A stretch of DNA of 61,190 nt from Alistipes sp. (GTDB lineage: Bacteria; Bacteroidota; Bacteroidia; Bacteroidales; Rikenellaceae), in NCBI GenBank assembly GCA_017483225.1, contig JAFULF010000023.1, positions 1 to 61,190 of the forward strand, in the 5' to 3' direction. The translations under genes were made by a program, and so were the position numbers. Below are positions 15,759 to 24,294 of the stretch, one piece after another. The notes beneath the pieces were generated by a model, which worked only from the letters and a program-made list of their open reading frames with translations, did not search any database and was not told where the DNA came from. The number at the start of each line of letters is the position of its first letter. Within the stretch, counting starts at the first letter, position 1.

Positions 15759-17933
15759 ATGTCACTTTTACGATTCAAAATGCTGGAAACGGCATTGTCG
15801 CACACGGCAAAAGAGGTCGCAGCACCAAGCTCCAACCCCTCGGATTACTTCGGCGAGTTGGTATTCGGAAGGAAGCAGATGCGCAAGTATCTCAACACGC
15901 AGACGTACAATGCGTTGATTGACACCATAGAGAACAACACCCCGCTCACGCAGGATGTTGCCGATGCCATTGCGGCAGGTATGCGCCAGTGGGCTTTGGA
16001 GCACGGAGCAGACCACTACTGCCACTGGTTTCAACCTCTCACGGGAGGTACCGCCGAGAAGCACGACTCGTTTGCCGAGCCTGACGGATACGGCAACGTG
16101 ATAGAGGAGTTCTCCGGCAAGGTGCTCATACAGCAGGAGCCCGATGCCTCGTCGTTCCCGAGCGGAGGCATTCGCAACACCTTTGAGGCACGAGGGTACT
16201 CGGCGTGGGACCCTACGTCGCCGGCATTTATCGTAGATACAACACTCTGTATTCCAACGCTTTTCATCTCCTACACGGGAGAGGCTCTGGACTACAAGAC
16301 ACCACTACTGCGCTCCATCTCCGCCGTAAGCAAGGCGGCGACCGAGATATGCCGATACTTCGACAAGAATGTCGAGCACGTATATACATTTCTGGGGTGG
16401 GAGCAGGAGTACTTCCTCATAGACGATGCGCTCTGGGCAGCACGTCCGGACCTTGTACAGACGGGCCGAACACTAATGGGCCACGAGGCGGCGAAGAATC
16501 AGCAGCTCGACGACCACTACTTCGGCGCAATTCCGTCACGTGTGCTTGCGTTTATGAAGGACTTGGAGTACGAGTGTCTGAAACTCGGTATTCCTCTCAA
16601 AACCCGCCACAACGAGGTTGCACCAAACCAATTTGAGTTGGCTCCCGTATATGAGGAGATGAATCTGGCCAACGACCACAACCAGCTCATTATAACCATA
16701 ATGCACAAGGTTGCTCTGCGCCACCACTTCCGAGTATTGCTGCACGAGAAGCCATTTCAGGGCATCAACGGCTCCGGCAAGCACAACAACTGGTCGCTCG
16801 GCACAAACACCGGCGTAAACCTGCTCAGCCCGGGCAAGACCGCCTTCGAGAACTTGCAGTTCATAACATTCCTTGTGAATGTCATCGCTGCCGTACATAA
16901 GCACAACGGGCTGTTGAAAGCCTCGGTGATGAGCGCAACCAACGAGCACCGACTCGGTGCCGGCGAGGCCCCTCCGACGATAATCTCGACCTTCCTCGGC
17001 TCGCAAATCTCCTCCGTGCTCGACAAGATTGAGTCGTCACGTTCCAGCGAGGATATACGCTTCGATGCCAAGAATGTCTTCCGTATGAGCGGCCTGTCGC
17101 AGATTCCGAGCCTGCTGCTCGACAACACCGACCGCAACCGCACCTCGCCGTTTGCCTTCACCGGAAACCGTTTCGAGTTCCGTGCCGTAGGCTCCTCCGA
17201 CAACTGCGCCGAGGCGATGATTGTCATCAATACCGCCGTGGCGGAGCAGCTCGCCGAGTTCAAACGGATAGTAGATGCCAAGATTGAGCGTGGCGAGAAG
17301 AAGGAGAAGGCGATATACGAGAGCATCCGCCAAACAATCAAGCAGTGTAAGGCGGTGCGCTTTGACGGCAATGGCTACTCCGACGAGTGGCGTGCGGAGG
17401 CGGCAGAGCGAGGCCTCGACTGCGAGACCTCCACGCCGATAGTATTCGACCGCTACCTCGACGCATCGACCGTCGAGATGTTCAGCAAGATGGGCGTATA
17501 TAACAAGATTGAGTTGGAGGCCCGCACCGAAATCAAGTGGGAGATGTACGTCAAGAAGGTGCAGATTGAGGCCCGTGTATTGGGCGACCTTGCGATGAAC
17601 CACATCGTGCCAATCGCCTCCAAGTATGGCGGCGTGCTGCTCGACAAGGCGTGGAAGATGAAGGAGTTGGGTATCAGCTCCAACACCGACATCGAGTTGA
17701 TAGAGATGATTCAGCGACGTACCGCCAAGATTCAGACGCTGGTGCGTGAGATGATTGACAGCCGCAAGAGGGCCAACCGCATCGAGGATATGCGTGAGAA
17801 GGCGATTGCGTACCACGACACCGTATCCGTATATTTGGAGCTGATACGTGACGAGATTGACCATCTGGAAGAGGTTGTCGATGACCAGATTTGGACTCTC
17901 CCGAAATACCGAGAGATACTATTTATCAAGTAG
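15759..17933 (+). CDS. glnN: Glutamine synthetase type III
   Basis: 724 residues, the size of GSIII enzymes and far longer than GSI or GSII. It makes glutamine from glutamate, ammonia and ATP in the cytosol. The start is set at MSLLRFKMLE, two codons after the first ATG, because family members begin with MS-x-LRF. GSIII features include PLTGGTAEKHDSF near residue 90, the EVAPNQFELAPVYEEMNLA segment, the ATP-site stretch INGSGKHNNWSLGTN and the long C-terminal helical extension. Two 21-bp repeats upstream suggest regulation, plausibly by nitrogen supply. The gene stands alone and ends in a terminator. Confidence 0.97.
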   Translation: MSLLRFKMLETALSHTAKEVAAPSSNPSDYFGELVFGRKQMRKYLNTQTYNALIDTIENNTPLTQDVADAIAAGMRQWALEHGADHYCHWFQPLTGGTAEKHDSFAEPDGYGNVIEEFSGKVLIQQEPDASSFPSGGIRNTFEARGYSAWDPTSPAFIVDTTLCIPTLFISYTGEALDYKTPLLRSISAVSKAATEICRYFDKNVEHVYTFLGWEQEYFLIDDALWAARPDLVQTGRTLMGHEAAKNQQLDDHYFGAIPSRVLAFMKDLEYECLKLGIPLKTRHNEVAPNQFELAPVYEEMNLANDHNQLIITIMHKVALRHHFRVLLHEKPFQGINGSGKHNNWSLGTNTGVNLLSPGKTAFENLQFITFLVNVIAAVHKHNGLLKASVMSATNEHRLGAGEAPPTIISTFLGSQISSVLDKIESSRSSEDIRFDAKNVFRMSGLSQIPSLLLDNTDRNRTSPFAFTGNRFEFRAVGSSDNCAEAMIVINTAVAEQLAEFKRIVDAKIERGEKKEKAIYESIRQTIKQCKAVRFDGNGYSDEWRAEAAERGLDCETSTPIVFDRYLDASTVEMFSKMGVYNKIELEARTEIKWEMYVKKVQIEARVLGDLAMNHIVPIASKYGGVLLDKAWKMKELGISSNTDIELIEMIQRRTAKIQTLVREMIDSRKRANRIEDMREKAIAYHDTVSVYLELIRDEIDHLEEVVDDQIWTLPKYREILFIK

Positions 17934-17963
17934 CAAGACAACCGGATGGAGGTCTGACAGAAT

Positions 17964-18000
17964 AGAGAACGGGGTCGCTGAAACCCCGTTTTCTATTTTA
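17964..18000 (+). terminator. glnN terminator
   Basis: AACGGGGT (17968-17975) pairs with ACCCCGTT (17983-17990), extended by AGA/TCT, and is followed by TTTTCTATTTTA. It starts about 30 nt after the glnN stop. Confidence 0.8.
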
Positions 18001-18001
18001 T

Positions 18002-18040
18002 GGTAATGATGCAAAAATCGGCACTTTTTGCATCATTACC
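18002..18040. terminator. Hairpin between convergent genes
   Basis: 18002-18017 and 18025-18040 form a perfect 16-bp stem around a 7-nt loop, touching the stop codon (TAG, 18040-18042) of the minus-strand gene. A T-rich tract follows on the plus strand only, so it backs up the glnN terminator and blocks read-through into the opposing gene. Confidence 0.75.
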
Positions 18041-20847
18041 TATTTTATCAGGCTCGCATATTCAACCTCTATATTAGTATGGCTGCGGCACAACTCTCCC
18101 TCGTCGGTAATTCCCTCTACCACCACATCGTAGGTGCCGCTTCGGTCGGCGGTATAGAATGAGATGGTGGCCAAGCCCGCCTCATTGGTGCGGATGACAG
18201 GCTCCCAAGCGATTGTCGAGCGCATATCCCGCACACTCGACAGACGGTCGTCGAAGGTCGGGTACTTCGGCTTATAGAACGCCGCAGGCTTCTGACAGGC
18301 ACGCACCACAACACGAGCCATAGCATCACTCGACACGGTATTGTAGAGCCCCTCCTGACTCACCTCCATAAGGATTGCACCCGCCGGAGCCGACAATCCG
18401 AGCATATATGCCGACTTGCCATCCACAAAAGAGAGTCGCTCGATATACTTGGTTTCGTAGGAGTCGATAAAGTTTATATCGGAGATATTACCATTGACGT
18501 AGAGCTCCGGCACATTCAGGTCGTCGTCGAAAACGGAGGTCACCTGCGAGAAACTCTCCTCGACAACCTCCCCGCTGCCGTCATCCGACATCGTCTCGGC
18601 AACGCCGGCAGACTCCACATCCAGCTCGCTCTCGACATATCGCTTGACGGTGGTGATGTTGTTACCCAGAACATTTAGCTCCTTGAATGTCGATAGCGCA
18701 TCGTACACCGTAGCAAAGCGTGAGAGGTCGCCGTGCAGCAGACTGCCCGAGTTTGCCGTCGTGAAGAAGCCCGAGGAGCGTTTACGCCCCACGACTACCA
18801 CCTCGTCGATGTCGATGATACGCTCACCGCCCTCGTAGAAGTACTTCTCCTTGGCACGGGTGAGGAAGTTCTCCGGAATTATATTCTCCTGCTCCTTGTA
18901 GTACTCTCGGCGGTGGTCGCTGACAACCGTCGGGTAGTTCTCGGTCTCAATCTCGATGCGCACCGAGTTATCTCGGCCCTTCTTATTGAGCGCCTGCACG
19001 ATATAACTCGTCGTAGAGAAGGCATCAAGGCCCGAGATTATGAAGTTGTTATACTCGTTAAGCTCGAACTGCTGCACGAACTTCGTCTTGGGGTCCATAA
19101 CCACCACGCTCGGCTTCTTCGCCTTGCCGAACAGCCCGAATACCGAGCCCATAATTCGTTGCGAATCCTCCACCGGATAGTTTATATGCGGAAACTCGTG
19201 CGCCATAACCGAGGCGAGGGAGTACCTTCGCCAGCCGTTGGTCATCATAACAAGGTCGAGGTTATCGAGCGTACGGGGCGAATCATCGACGAAGTATTGT
19301 CCGGCATCCTCCACCTCGCCCTTCAAGTCCGACGAGAGCAACATATAGGAGAGGATATTCGGCGCACTGTCGTCTATGGTGACCACGTTGCCATCCGTAA
19401 CCGAGAGGGCGAAGTTACCCTTTGCCGGCTTGCCGTCGGAGTCCTTCACTTCGAGCGTCATAACCACCTTGTCACGCTGCTCGTAGCGGCCCCTCTCACT
19501 CTTCACCTCCGCCGTGGCGTAGCGTCTGTCACGCACATAGAAGAGTCGCTCGGCGACAATCATTCGTGAGGCACGGTTCACTACCGACACCTGCGCTATG
19601 CCGTCAAACATATCCTTATTGAGCAGTCGTGCCGGATGCGACAGGTCGTTGATAACCGTCATCACGGCACCTCTCGAATGTACCACTGCGGCGTAGTCTG
19701 CGATATCGAGGTCCGGCGTGGCCTGCGCCATAAACCGCACACCCTCGCCCTGATACATCACTCGCAGGGCGACACCCGACGGTGCCACCTCCGGCAGGTC
19801 GAACCTCTTATTCGGCCCTTCGTGAACCGACACCTCGGCATAATAGGTTTGGCCGGCAAGAGGGCGCAACACGAAGCGACCCATACCGCAATGGCTGCTC
19901 TTCATCTCGGCAACAACCTCTCCCGCAGCATTATAGACCTTGCCCGACACCTCCTTCGCCTTGCCATTGGCCGCCTGCGCCTTGAACGCCACAACCTGCA
20001 CCATACCGCCGACGAGGTTTCCTCCCTCCGGACAGAACTGCACGTCGTAATCCTCCGAGAACGACGGCATCTGCACGAAGCGGCTCAGCTCTCGACTATT
20101 GGCCCTGATATTCAACTCGATGCAGTCGTTAGGGTTATCCGACGGGCGGAACTTTATCTCTATCGTTCCGTTGTTATCCGTTCTATCCACACCACTCTTC
20201 GAGCGGGTATCCACAACCGTGCGGTAGCGCACCTGTGTCGAGACCAGCGGCAACGAATATTGGTCGGAGAAGCGAACAAAGGCGGAGACCGTACCGTTAG
20301 GGTTGGTGCGATAGCTTACCGCCGTATGGATTGCATCGTCGATATAGTTACCGATAACCACCTCCTTCGTGAAGAAGTAACCCATATCGAAGTTGGTCAT
20401 CCAGCGAGAGTAGGCTCGCAACGTATATCGTCCCGAGGTCAGACGTGGCGAGAGGGCGAAGGTGCCGACAAAGTGTTTATCCTCGGCACAAATCTTCACT
20501 CGCTCAACCAGACGGCCTTCCGGACTTATGAGCTCGGCATATATAAACTCCGTATCGGAGATACGGGTCAGCAGCGTGGCGTGTACCAGAAATCCACTGA
20601 AATAGAGCGTCTCGCCAGCACTGTAATAGGGCTTGTCGGTCATCAGGTAGAGCTTCTCGAAGACACCTCCGCTCCGGTAGAACTGCGCATAGTCCTCACG
20701 CAGCTGCTCCACGAAGTTCTTGGGTGGGGTCTGCGCCTCCACCGCCTCGCTCTCCTTGCTATCCTTGCTATCTTTATGACGTTGTGCCGAGGCGATGCCC
20801 ACTCCGAGCAGCCACACCAGCAACAAACATACGACATATCTTCTCAT
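18040..20847 (-). CDS. Large secreted MG2-domain protein with plug-like C-terminal region
   Basis: 935 residues from ATG at 20847; the longer frame would need a TTG start inside the -7 box. A signal peptide ends near GIASAQ. Residues about 50-160 match the macroglobulin MG2 style (KLYLMTDKPYYSAGETLYFSGFLV, SGRYTLRAYSRWM). Several Ig/macroglobulin-like modules follow (KDSDGKPAKGNFALSVTDGN near 480). Around 690 the segment IIDIDEVVVVGRKR looks like the entry to a TonB-receptor plug, and YVNGNISDINFIDSYETKYI / SAYMLGLSAPAGAILMEV near 810-860 resembles the plug strand before a barrel, but no barrel follows. The thioester CGEQ of true macroglobulins is absent. Related proteins occur widely in Bacteroidetes; their function is unknown to me. 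Confidence 0.85.
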   Translation of the reverse strand: MRRYVVCLLLVWLLGVGIASAQRHKDSKDSKESEAVEAQTPPKNFVEQLREDYAQFYRSGGVFEKLYLMTDKPYYSAGETLYFSGFLVHATLLTRISDTEFIYAELISPEGRLVERVKICAEDKHFVGTFALSPRLTSGRYTLRAYSRWMTNFDMGYFFTKEVVIGNYIDDAIHTAVSYRTNPNGTVSAFVRFSDQYSLPLVSTQVRYRTVVDTRSKSGVDRTDNNGTIEIKFRPSDNPNDCIELNIRANSRELSRFVQMPSFSEDYDVQFCPEGGNLVGGMVQVVAFKAQAANGKAKEVSGKVYNAAGEVVAEMKSSHCGMGRFVLRPLAGQTYYAEVSVHEGPNKRFDLPEVAPSGVALRVMYQGEGVRFMAQATPDLDIADYAAVVHSRGAVMTVINDLSHPARLLNKDMFDGIAQVSVVNRASRMIVAERLFYVRDRRYATAEVKSERGRYEQRDKVVMTLEVKDSDGKPAKGNFALSVTDGNVVTIDDSAPNILSYMLLSSDLKGEVEDAGQYFVDDSPRTLDNLDLVMMTNGWRRYSLASVMAHEFPHINYPVEDSQRIMGSVFGLFGKAKKPSVVVMDPKTKFVQQFELNEYNNFIISGLDAFSTTSYIVQALNKKGRDNSVRIEIETENYPTVVSDHRREYYKEQENIIPENFLTRAKEKYFYEGGERIIDIDEVVVVGRKRSSGFFTTANSGSLLHGDLSRFATVYDALSTFKELNVLGNNITTVKRYVESELDVESAGVAETMSDDGSGEVVEESFSQVTSVFDDDLNVPELYVNGNISDINFIDSYETKYIERLSFVDGKSAYMLGLSAPAGAILMEVSQEGLYNTVSSDAMARVVVRACQKPAAFYKPKYPTFDDRLSSVRDMRSTIAWEPVIRTNEAGLATISFYTADRSGTYDVVVEGITDEGELCRSHTNIEVEYASLIK

Positions 20848-20865
20848 ACGGCTCAATAGTTTATG

Positions 20866-20873
20866 CAAAAATA
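20866..20873 (-). promoter_or_regulatory. Possible -7 box for the MG2-protein gene
   Basis: TATTTTTG on the minus strand, 18 nt upstream of the start codon. No matching TTTG is seen at the -33 position, so support is weak. Confidence 0.35.
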
Positions 20874-21045
20874 CTCTTTTTTGCGAAAATCCAATATAAA
20901 ATAAGATACTTATAACGCCTCAAAGTTAAATTTTCAGCCCCCCGCACGCTCTGCTGTGTCACAGCGGTCGCCACAAGCACCTCTCTGCACCACATATATT
21001 TACGATTTATGCCGTCAAATATGAATATTTTACAAGAAAAATGTT

Positions 21046-21053
21046 TATATTTG
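21046..21053 (+). promoter_or_regulatory. -7 box for the esterase gene
   Basis: TATATTTG, 49 nt upstream of the start codon. No clear TTTG is seen near -33. The 200-bp divergent gap from 20874 to 21045 shows no gene. Confidence 0.55.
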
Positions 21054-21102
21054 CGGATGGATTCATCCGAACAGAGGAGAGTACAACCAAAATTATTATA
21101 AT

Positions 21103-23040
21103 ATGAAAAACTTAAAGAAGATTTTTGCAGTGGTGCTCCTCGCACTCTTTACTGCACTGAACGTATCGGCGCAAGAGTTGCCGACAACTCTTACCCTTCC
21201 ATCTGCCGTGAGCGACAATATGGTGTTGCAGCAGAATGCCCTGATTAACATTTGGGGCTGGGCGAAGCCAAAGGCGAAGGTTGCCGTGACCGTAGATTGG
21301 AGCGCAACGAAGCTCGCCACCAAGGCCGACAAGGAGGGTTATTGGTGTGTATCCGTACAGACCCCTGCCGCAAGCTACGACCCACACTCCGTGACCATCG
21401 TTGCAGGCAAGGAGAGCCGCACGCTCAACAACATCCTCATCGGTGAGGTTTGGCTCTGCTCCGGACAATCCAATATGGAGTTCAAGGTGCGCCAGACTCT
21501 CGATATGAAGCATCTGCTCGAAGGCGAGATGAACCCTTACATCCGCCTCTACTGCACAGGCCGCATCTCTCACGAGACCCCGCAGAACGACGTTCCTGCA
21601 CACGACCTCGGCAAGGGTAACCGCAACCACGCTTGGGTAGAGTGCAACCCTACCGACCTGGCAGAGTTCTCCGCCGTGGGCTACGGCTTTGGTGCCGAGT
21701 TGCAGGAGACCCTCGACGTACCGGTAGGCCTTATGGATGCCTCGTTTGGCGGTACATACATCGAGGGATGGATGAAGAAGGAGGTTATCGATGCCGACGG
21801 CAAACTTACTGCCGATTGCAGCAAGATTAAGCACAAGGTGTGGGCAGGCAAGCCTTCACACCTCTATAACGCAAACATCTACCCTATCCACCACACCTCG
21901 ATTGCCGGTGTCATCTGGTATCAGGGTTGTGCAAACGTATCCTCCTCGCCTCGTGGCTACGCTCACGCTTTGGAGGTTCTCGTAAACTCGTGGAGAGAGG
22001 AGTTTCGCAATCCGGAGATGCCTTTCTATCTCGTTGAGATTGTGCCTCATACATACGCAGGCATCAAGGGTGCCCAGCTGCGTGAGTCGCAGATGAAGGC
22101 GGCCAACAAGATTGACCACTGCGAGATTGTATGCACCAACGACCAGTTGGAGATTCCGGGCGATATTCACCCACGCTTGAAGGCCGACATCGCACACCGT
22201 CTGGCACAGTGCGCCCTGGGCGAGCACTACGGCAAGCAGGTAGGCGAGTTCCGCTCCCCTGCATACGAGTCGATGACGGTCGAGGGTGACAAGATTCGTG
22301 TCCGCTTCAAGAATGTTCCTACATCGCTCATAGCTAAGGGCGAGGAGATTGTAGGCTTCCAGATTGGCTCGAAAGACCCTGACAACGAGAAGCGCATCAA
22401 CTTCGTTTTGGCGAAGGCCGAGATTGCCGGCGAGAAGGAGATTCTGGTATCGGCAGAGGGCGTGACAGCACCTGCGGCAGTACGCTACTGCTTCAACGAA
22501 GCTGTCGGCAACGTATTCTCCGCCGAGGGTCTGCCTTTGGCAGCATTCCGCACCGACAAGAGCAACGCATCGCCAAGCGCACGTCCATACGTTGAGAAGC
22601 CTTGCGAGGCAGAGATTACCTTCGAGGGTAAGGGTTACACCCGCAGCACCTTCACCAAGGGTGCGCATATGTGGCCAAACCTCAAACAGAAGCTCAGCAA
22701 CGTATATCCGGCAGAGTTCGAGGGCTTCGAGATGCTGACCGCACCTTCCGTAAAGAAGGTTAAGACCCCTGGCGGCACAATCACCGCTCACGAGGACGGC
22801 TACGTATATTGTCTGGTGCGCAACACCAAGGATATGCTCAAAGTGCAGTGGAACAGCGACTGGCGACTCATCGTGCCTACATACACACGTGCCATCACTC
22901 CTGACGGCAAGCTTATCTCCACGCAGTATGTTGCCTGCCACAAGGTTAAGGCCGGCGATGTGGTTAAGTTGCCACGTGTGAAGGACCACTACTCCGTCTT
23001 TGTTCTGGCAAAGAAGATTAACTATATCGAGCAGGAGTAA
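21103..23040 (+). CDS. Sialate O-acetylesterase (SASA/SGNH family)
   Basis: 645 residues with a signal peptide cut near NVSAQ. An N-terminal beta domain starts LPSAVSDNMVLQQNALINIWGW. The catalytic domain opens with GEVWLCSGQSNMEF, whose Ser is the nucleophile; block GVIWYQGCANVS and the DIHP motif (DQLEIPGDIHPRLKADIAHRLA) supply the oxyanion and Asp/His residues. The family removes 9-O-acetyl groups from sialic acids of host mucins, and some members deacetylate plant or pectic glycans. No sialidase, nan gene or SusC/D partner adjoins it, so the substrate is not fixed by context. A C-terminal beta-rich tail of about 130 residues follows. Confidence 0.92.
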   Translation: MKNLKKIFAVVLLALFTALNVSAQELPTTLTLPSAVSDNMVLQQNALINIWGWAKPKAKVAVTVDWSATKLATKADKEGYWCVSVQTPAASYDPHSVTIVAGKESRTLNNILIGEVWLCSGQSNMEFKVRQTLDMKHLLEGEMNPYIRLYCTGRISHETPQNDVPAHDLGKGNRNHAWVECNPTDLAEFSAVGYGFGAELQETLDVPVGLMDASFGGTYIEGWMKKEVIDADGKLTADCSKIKHKVWAGKPSHLYNANIYPIHHTSIAGVIWYQGCANVSSSPRGYAHALEVLVNSWREEFRNPEMPFYLVEIVPHTYAGIKGAQLRESQMKAANKIDHCEIVCTNDQLEIPGDIHPRLKADIAHRLAQCALGEHYGKQVGEFRSPAYESMTVEGDKIRVRFKNVPTSLIAKGEEIVGFQIGSKDPDNEKRINFVLAKAEIAGEKEILVSAEGVTAPAAVRYCFNEAVGNVFSAEGLPLAAFRTDKSNASPSARPYVEKPCEAEITFEGKGYTRSTFTKGAHMWPNLKQKLSNVYPAEFEGFEMLTAPSVKKVKTPGGTITAHEDGYVYCLVRNTKDMLKVQWNSDWRLIVPTYTRAITPDGKLISTQYVACHKVKAGDVVKLPRVKDHYSVFVLAKKINYIEQE

Positions 23041-23057
23041 TCCCCTCTCGGAGTGAA

Positions 23058-23100
23058 AGAGAGCGTGCCCAACGAGTTTTGGGCACGCTCTCTGTTTGTC
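23058..23100 (+). terminator. Esterase gene terminator
   Basis: 23058-23071 and 23080-23093 form a perfect 14-bp stem with an 8-nt loop, followed by GTTTGTC. It starts 17 nt after the stop codon. Confidence 0.85.
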
Positions 23101-23116
23101 GGTGGTGGTATATTCT

Positions 23117-23292
23117 GCGCAACGGCAAAGGCTGTTAAAGGCAATTAAGGGTGATTAAGGGAAGCGCAGACGGTCTGGGCAAGGCTGTACGAATCCGGGG
23201 CGCAGACAATGGCATAAATGACATTCATTATCATCTCGGCGCTCGACCTTACCTGACCTTACTCGACCTTACCTGACCTTTTGTTGCGCAAC
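23117..23292. repeat. Family A intergenic repeat, copy A2
   Basis: Modules in order: GCGCAAC; GGCTGTTAAA/GGCAATTAAG/GGTGATTAAG with exact 10-base spacing; GCGCAGACGG and the core variant AAGGCTGTACGAATCCGGGG; CATTCATT-type units; four GACCTTAC-type decamers from about 23245 to 23280; and the closing palindrome GTTGCGCAAC (23283-23292). It lies just past the esterase terminator. No ORF is convincing here. Confidence 0.8.
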
Positions 23293-23350
23293 GGCAAAGC
23301 AGCCTTATCAGAGGCCCTTTATGCCAAACGCACATTTTTCTCCTATTTCC

Positions 23351-23382
23351 TTTGGAAATAAATTATTTTCGTATTATATTTG
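23351..23382 (+). promoter_or_regulatory. Promoter of the rimP-nusA-infB operon
   Basis: TTTG (23351-23354) and TATATTTG (23375-23382) are 20 nt apart, an exact consensus promoter. It is nearly 400 nt upstream of rimP and no closer promoter is visible, implying a long leader. Confidence 0.8.
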
Positions 23383-23473
23383 CACTCGAAAAGACGAGGA
23401 AGCGAGTGAAGGGGACAGCAAGTCCCCTTCTTTCGTGTAGTCACAGAGGGGGGGGGCAGACGGAGGCAGACGG

Positions 23474-23528
23474 AGTAAGACAAAGGCGGACAGAAGCAAA
23501 CATAGTAAGACAAAGGTGGACAGAAGCA
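23474..23528 (+). repeat. 25-nt tandem repeat, period 30 bp, in the rimP leader
   Basis: 23474-23498 and 23504-23528 are identical except for one C/T difference. The shared unit contains AGTAAGACAAAGG and GGACAGAAGCA. Confidence 0.8.
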
Positions 23529-23648
23529 TCCGTAGATTGCGAAGGAGATTGCGAAGGGAGGCTTAGTCGCTACCGTTCCGAGAGAGTATGTGACTGTCAG
23601 ACCCCACGCAAACAAAGACGGCAGTTGCCACTAAAAAGCGGAAAGAGT

Positions 23649-23774
23649 TTTTTTTAATTTTTAGGAGGCAAATGCAACGCTGTCGAGTATGCCTTGGCAG
23701 GAGCATACTTGGCGTATGTGACTGTCAAGGCACACGCAGACAAAGGCCGCAGTTGTCACTAAAAATTAAAAAAA
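23649..23774 (+). repeat. Family B structured element, copy B1 (abuts rimP)
   Basis: Terminal inverted repeat of 16 bp (23649-23664 with 23759-23774, TTTTTTTAATTTTTAG paired with its complement). Inside are the conserved box GCAACGCTGTCGAGTA, then a hairpin with GCCTTGGCAG/CTGTCAAGGC outer stem, GAG/TGA internal loop and CATAC/GTATG inner stem, then CACGCAGACAAAGG. The right arm ends one base before the rimP start codon, so if folded as RNA it would hide the A-rich ribosome-binding region. A partial second copy lies directly upstream (about 23585-23638). Confidence 0.8.
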
Positions 23775-23775
23775 G

Positions 23776-24240
23776 ATGGATATTGTAAAGGTAAAAGAGA
23801 TTGTAGAGAGCAAGTTGGAGGAGACAGATATGTTCGTGGTTGATTGCACGATAAACCCTTCAAACGAGATTATGCTGACACTGGACAGCGACACAAGAGT
23901 AACAATTGATGCGTGCGCAGAGTTGAGCCGTGCGGTGAATGAGGCATTCGACCGTGATGAGGAGGACTTCTCGCTGACGGTAGCTTCGGCAGGCATTGGC
24001 GAGCCGTTGAAGATGGTGCGCCAATACAGCAAGGTTGTAGGCTCTCCTGTGGAGGTGTTGCTGACAAACGGCATAAAGCTGCTGGCGACACTCGATGCTG
24101 CCGACGAGCAGGGTATAACGATATCCTACGACGAGAAGGTAGCGGTAGAGGGTAAGAAGCGCAAGGAGTTACAGCACACCGTGCGCACATACACCTACGC
24201 CGAGATAAAGTCCGCCAAGGAGTACCTCGACTACAAATAG
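23776..24240 (+). CDS. rimP: Ribosome maturation factor RimP
   Basis: 154 residues, normal for the family. It assists late 30S subunit assembly. The N-terminal alpha/beta domain holds FVVDCTINPSNEIMLTLDSD and VTIDACAELSRAVNEAF; the C-terminal SH3-like domain starts with VGSPVEVLLTNGIKLLATL and ends in the ITISYDEK region. The order rimP-nusA-infB is conserved across bacteria and supports the call. The start follows a family B element directly (see 23649-23774). Confidence 0.96.
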   Translation: MDIVKVKEIVESKLEETDMFVVDCTINPSNEIMLTLDSDTRVTIDACAELSRAVNEAFDRDEEDFSLTVASAGIGEPLKMVRQYSKVVGSPVEVLLTNGIKLLATLDAADEQGITISYDEKVAVEGKKRKELQHTVRTYTYAEIKSAKEYLDYK

Positions 24241-24294
24241 CGGACAAGCAAGATTTGCAAACAAAGACAAAAAAACAATAAAAACACAAACAAG

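Larger units (their letters stand above)
23389..23775 (+). promoter_or_regulatory. Long 5' leader of the rimP operon, structured and repeat-rich
   Basis: In order it contains a 9-bp hairpin with 5-nt loop and TTTCG tail (23408-23430) that could act as an early terminator or attenuator; two GGCAGACGGA units 10 bp apart; a 25-nt tandem repeat of 30-bp period; a short family C segment (23554-23573); a partial family B end (about 23585-23638); and a complete family B element reaching to one base before the rimP ATG. No protein is credible in this stretch on either strand. Confidence 0.55.

Noticed and set aside
23343-23615. 90-codon minus-strand frame in the rimP leader (Cys/Pro/Leu-rich repeats)
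   Set aside because: It reads through tandem DNA repeats and a consensus promoter of the opposite strand and has no family resemblance.
23649-23774. Family B elements as integron attC sites
   Set aside because: They fold like attC hairpins, but I see no GTTRRRY core sites, no integron integrase and no cassette arrangement. They sit at core housekeeping genes.
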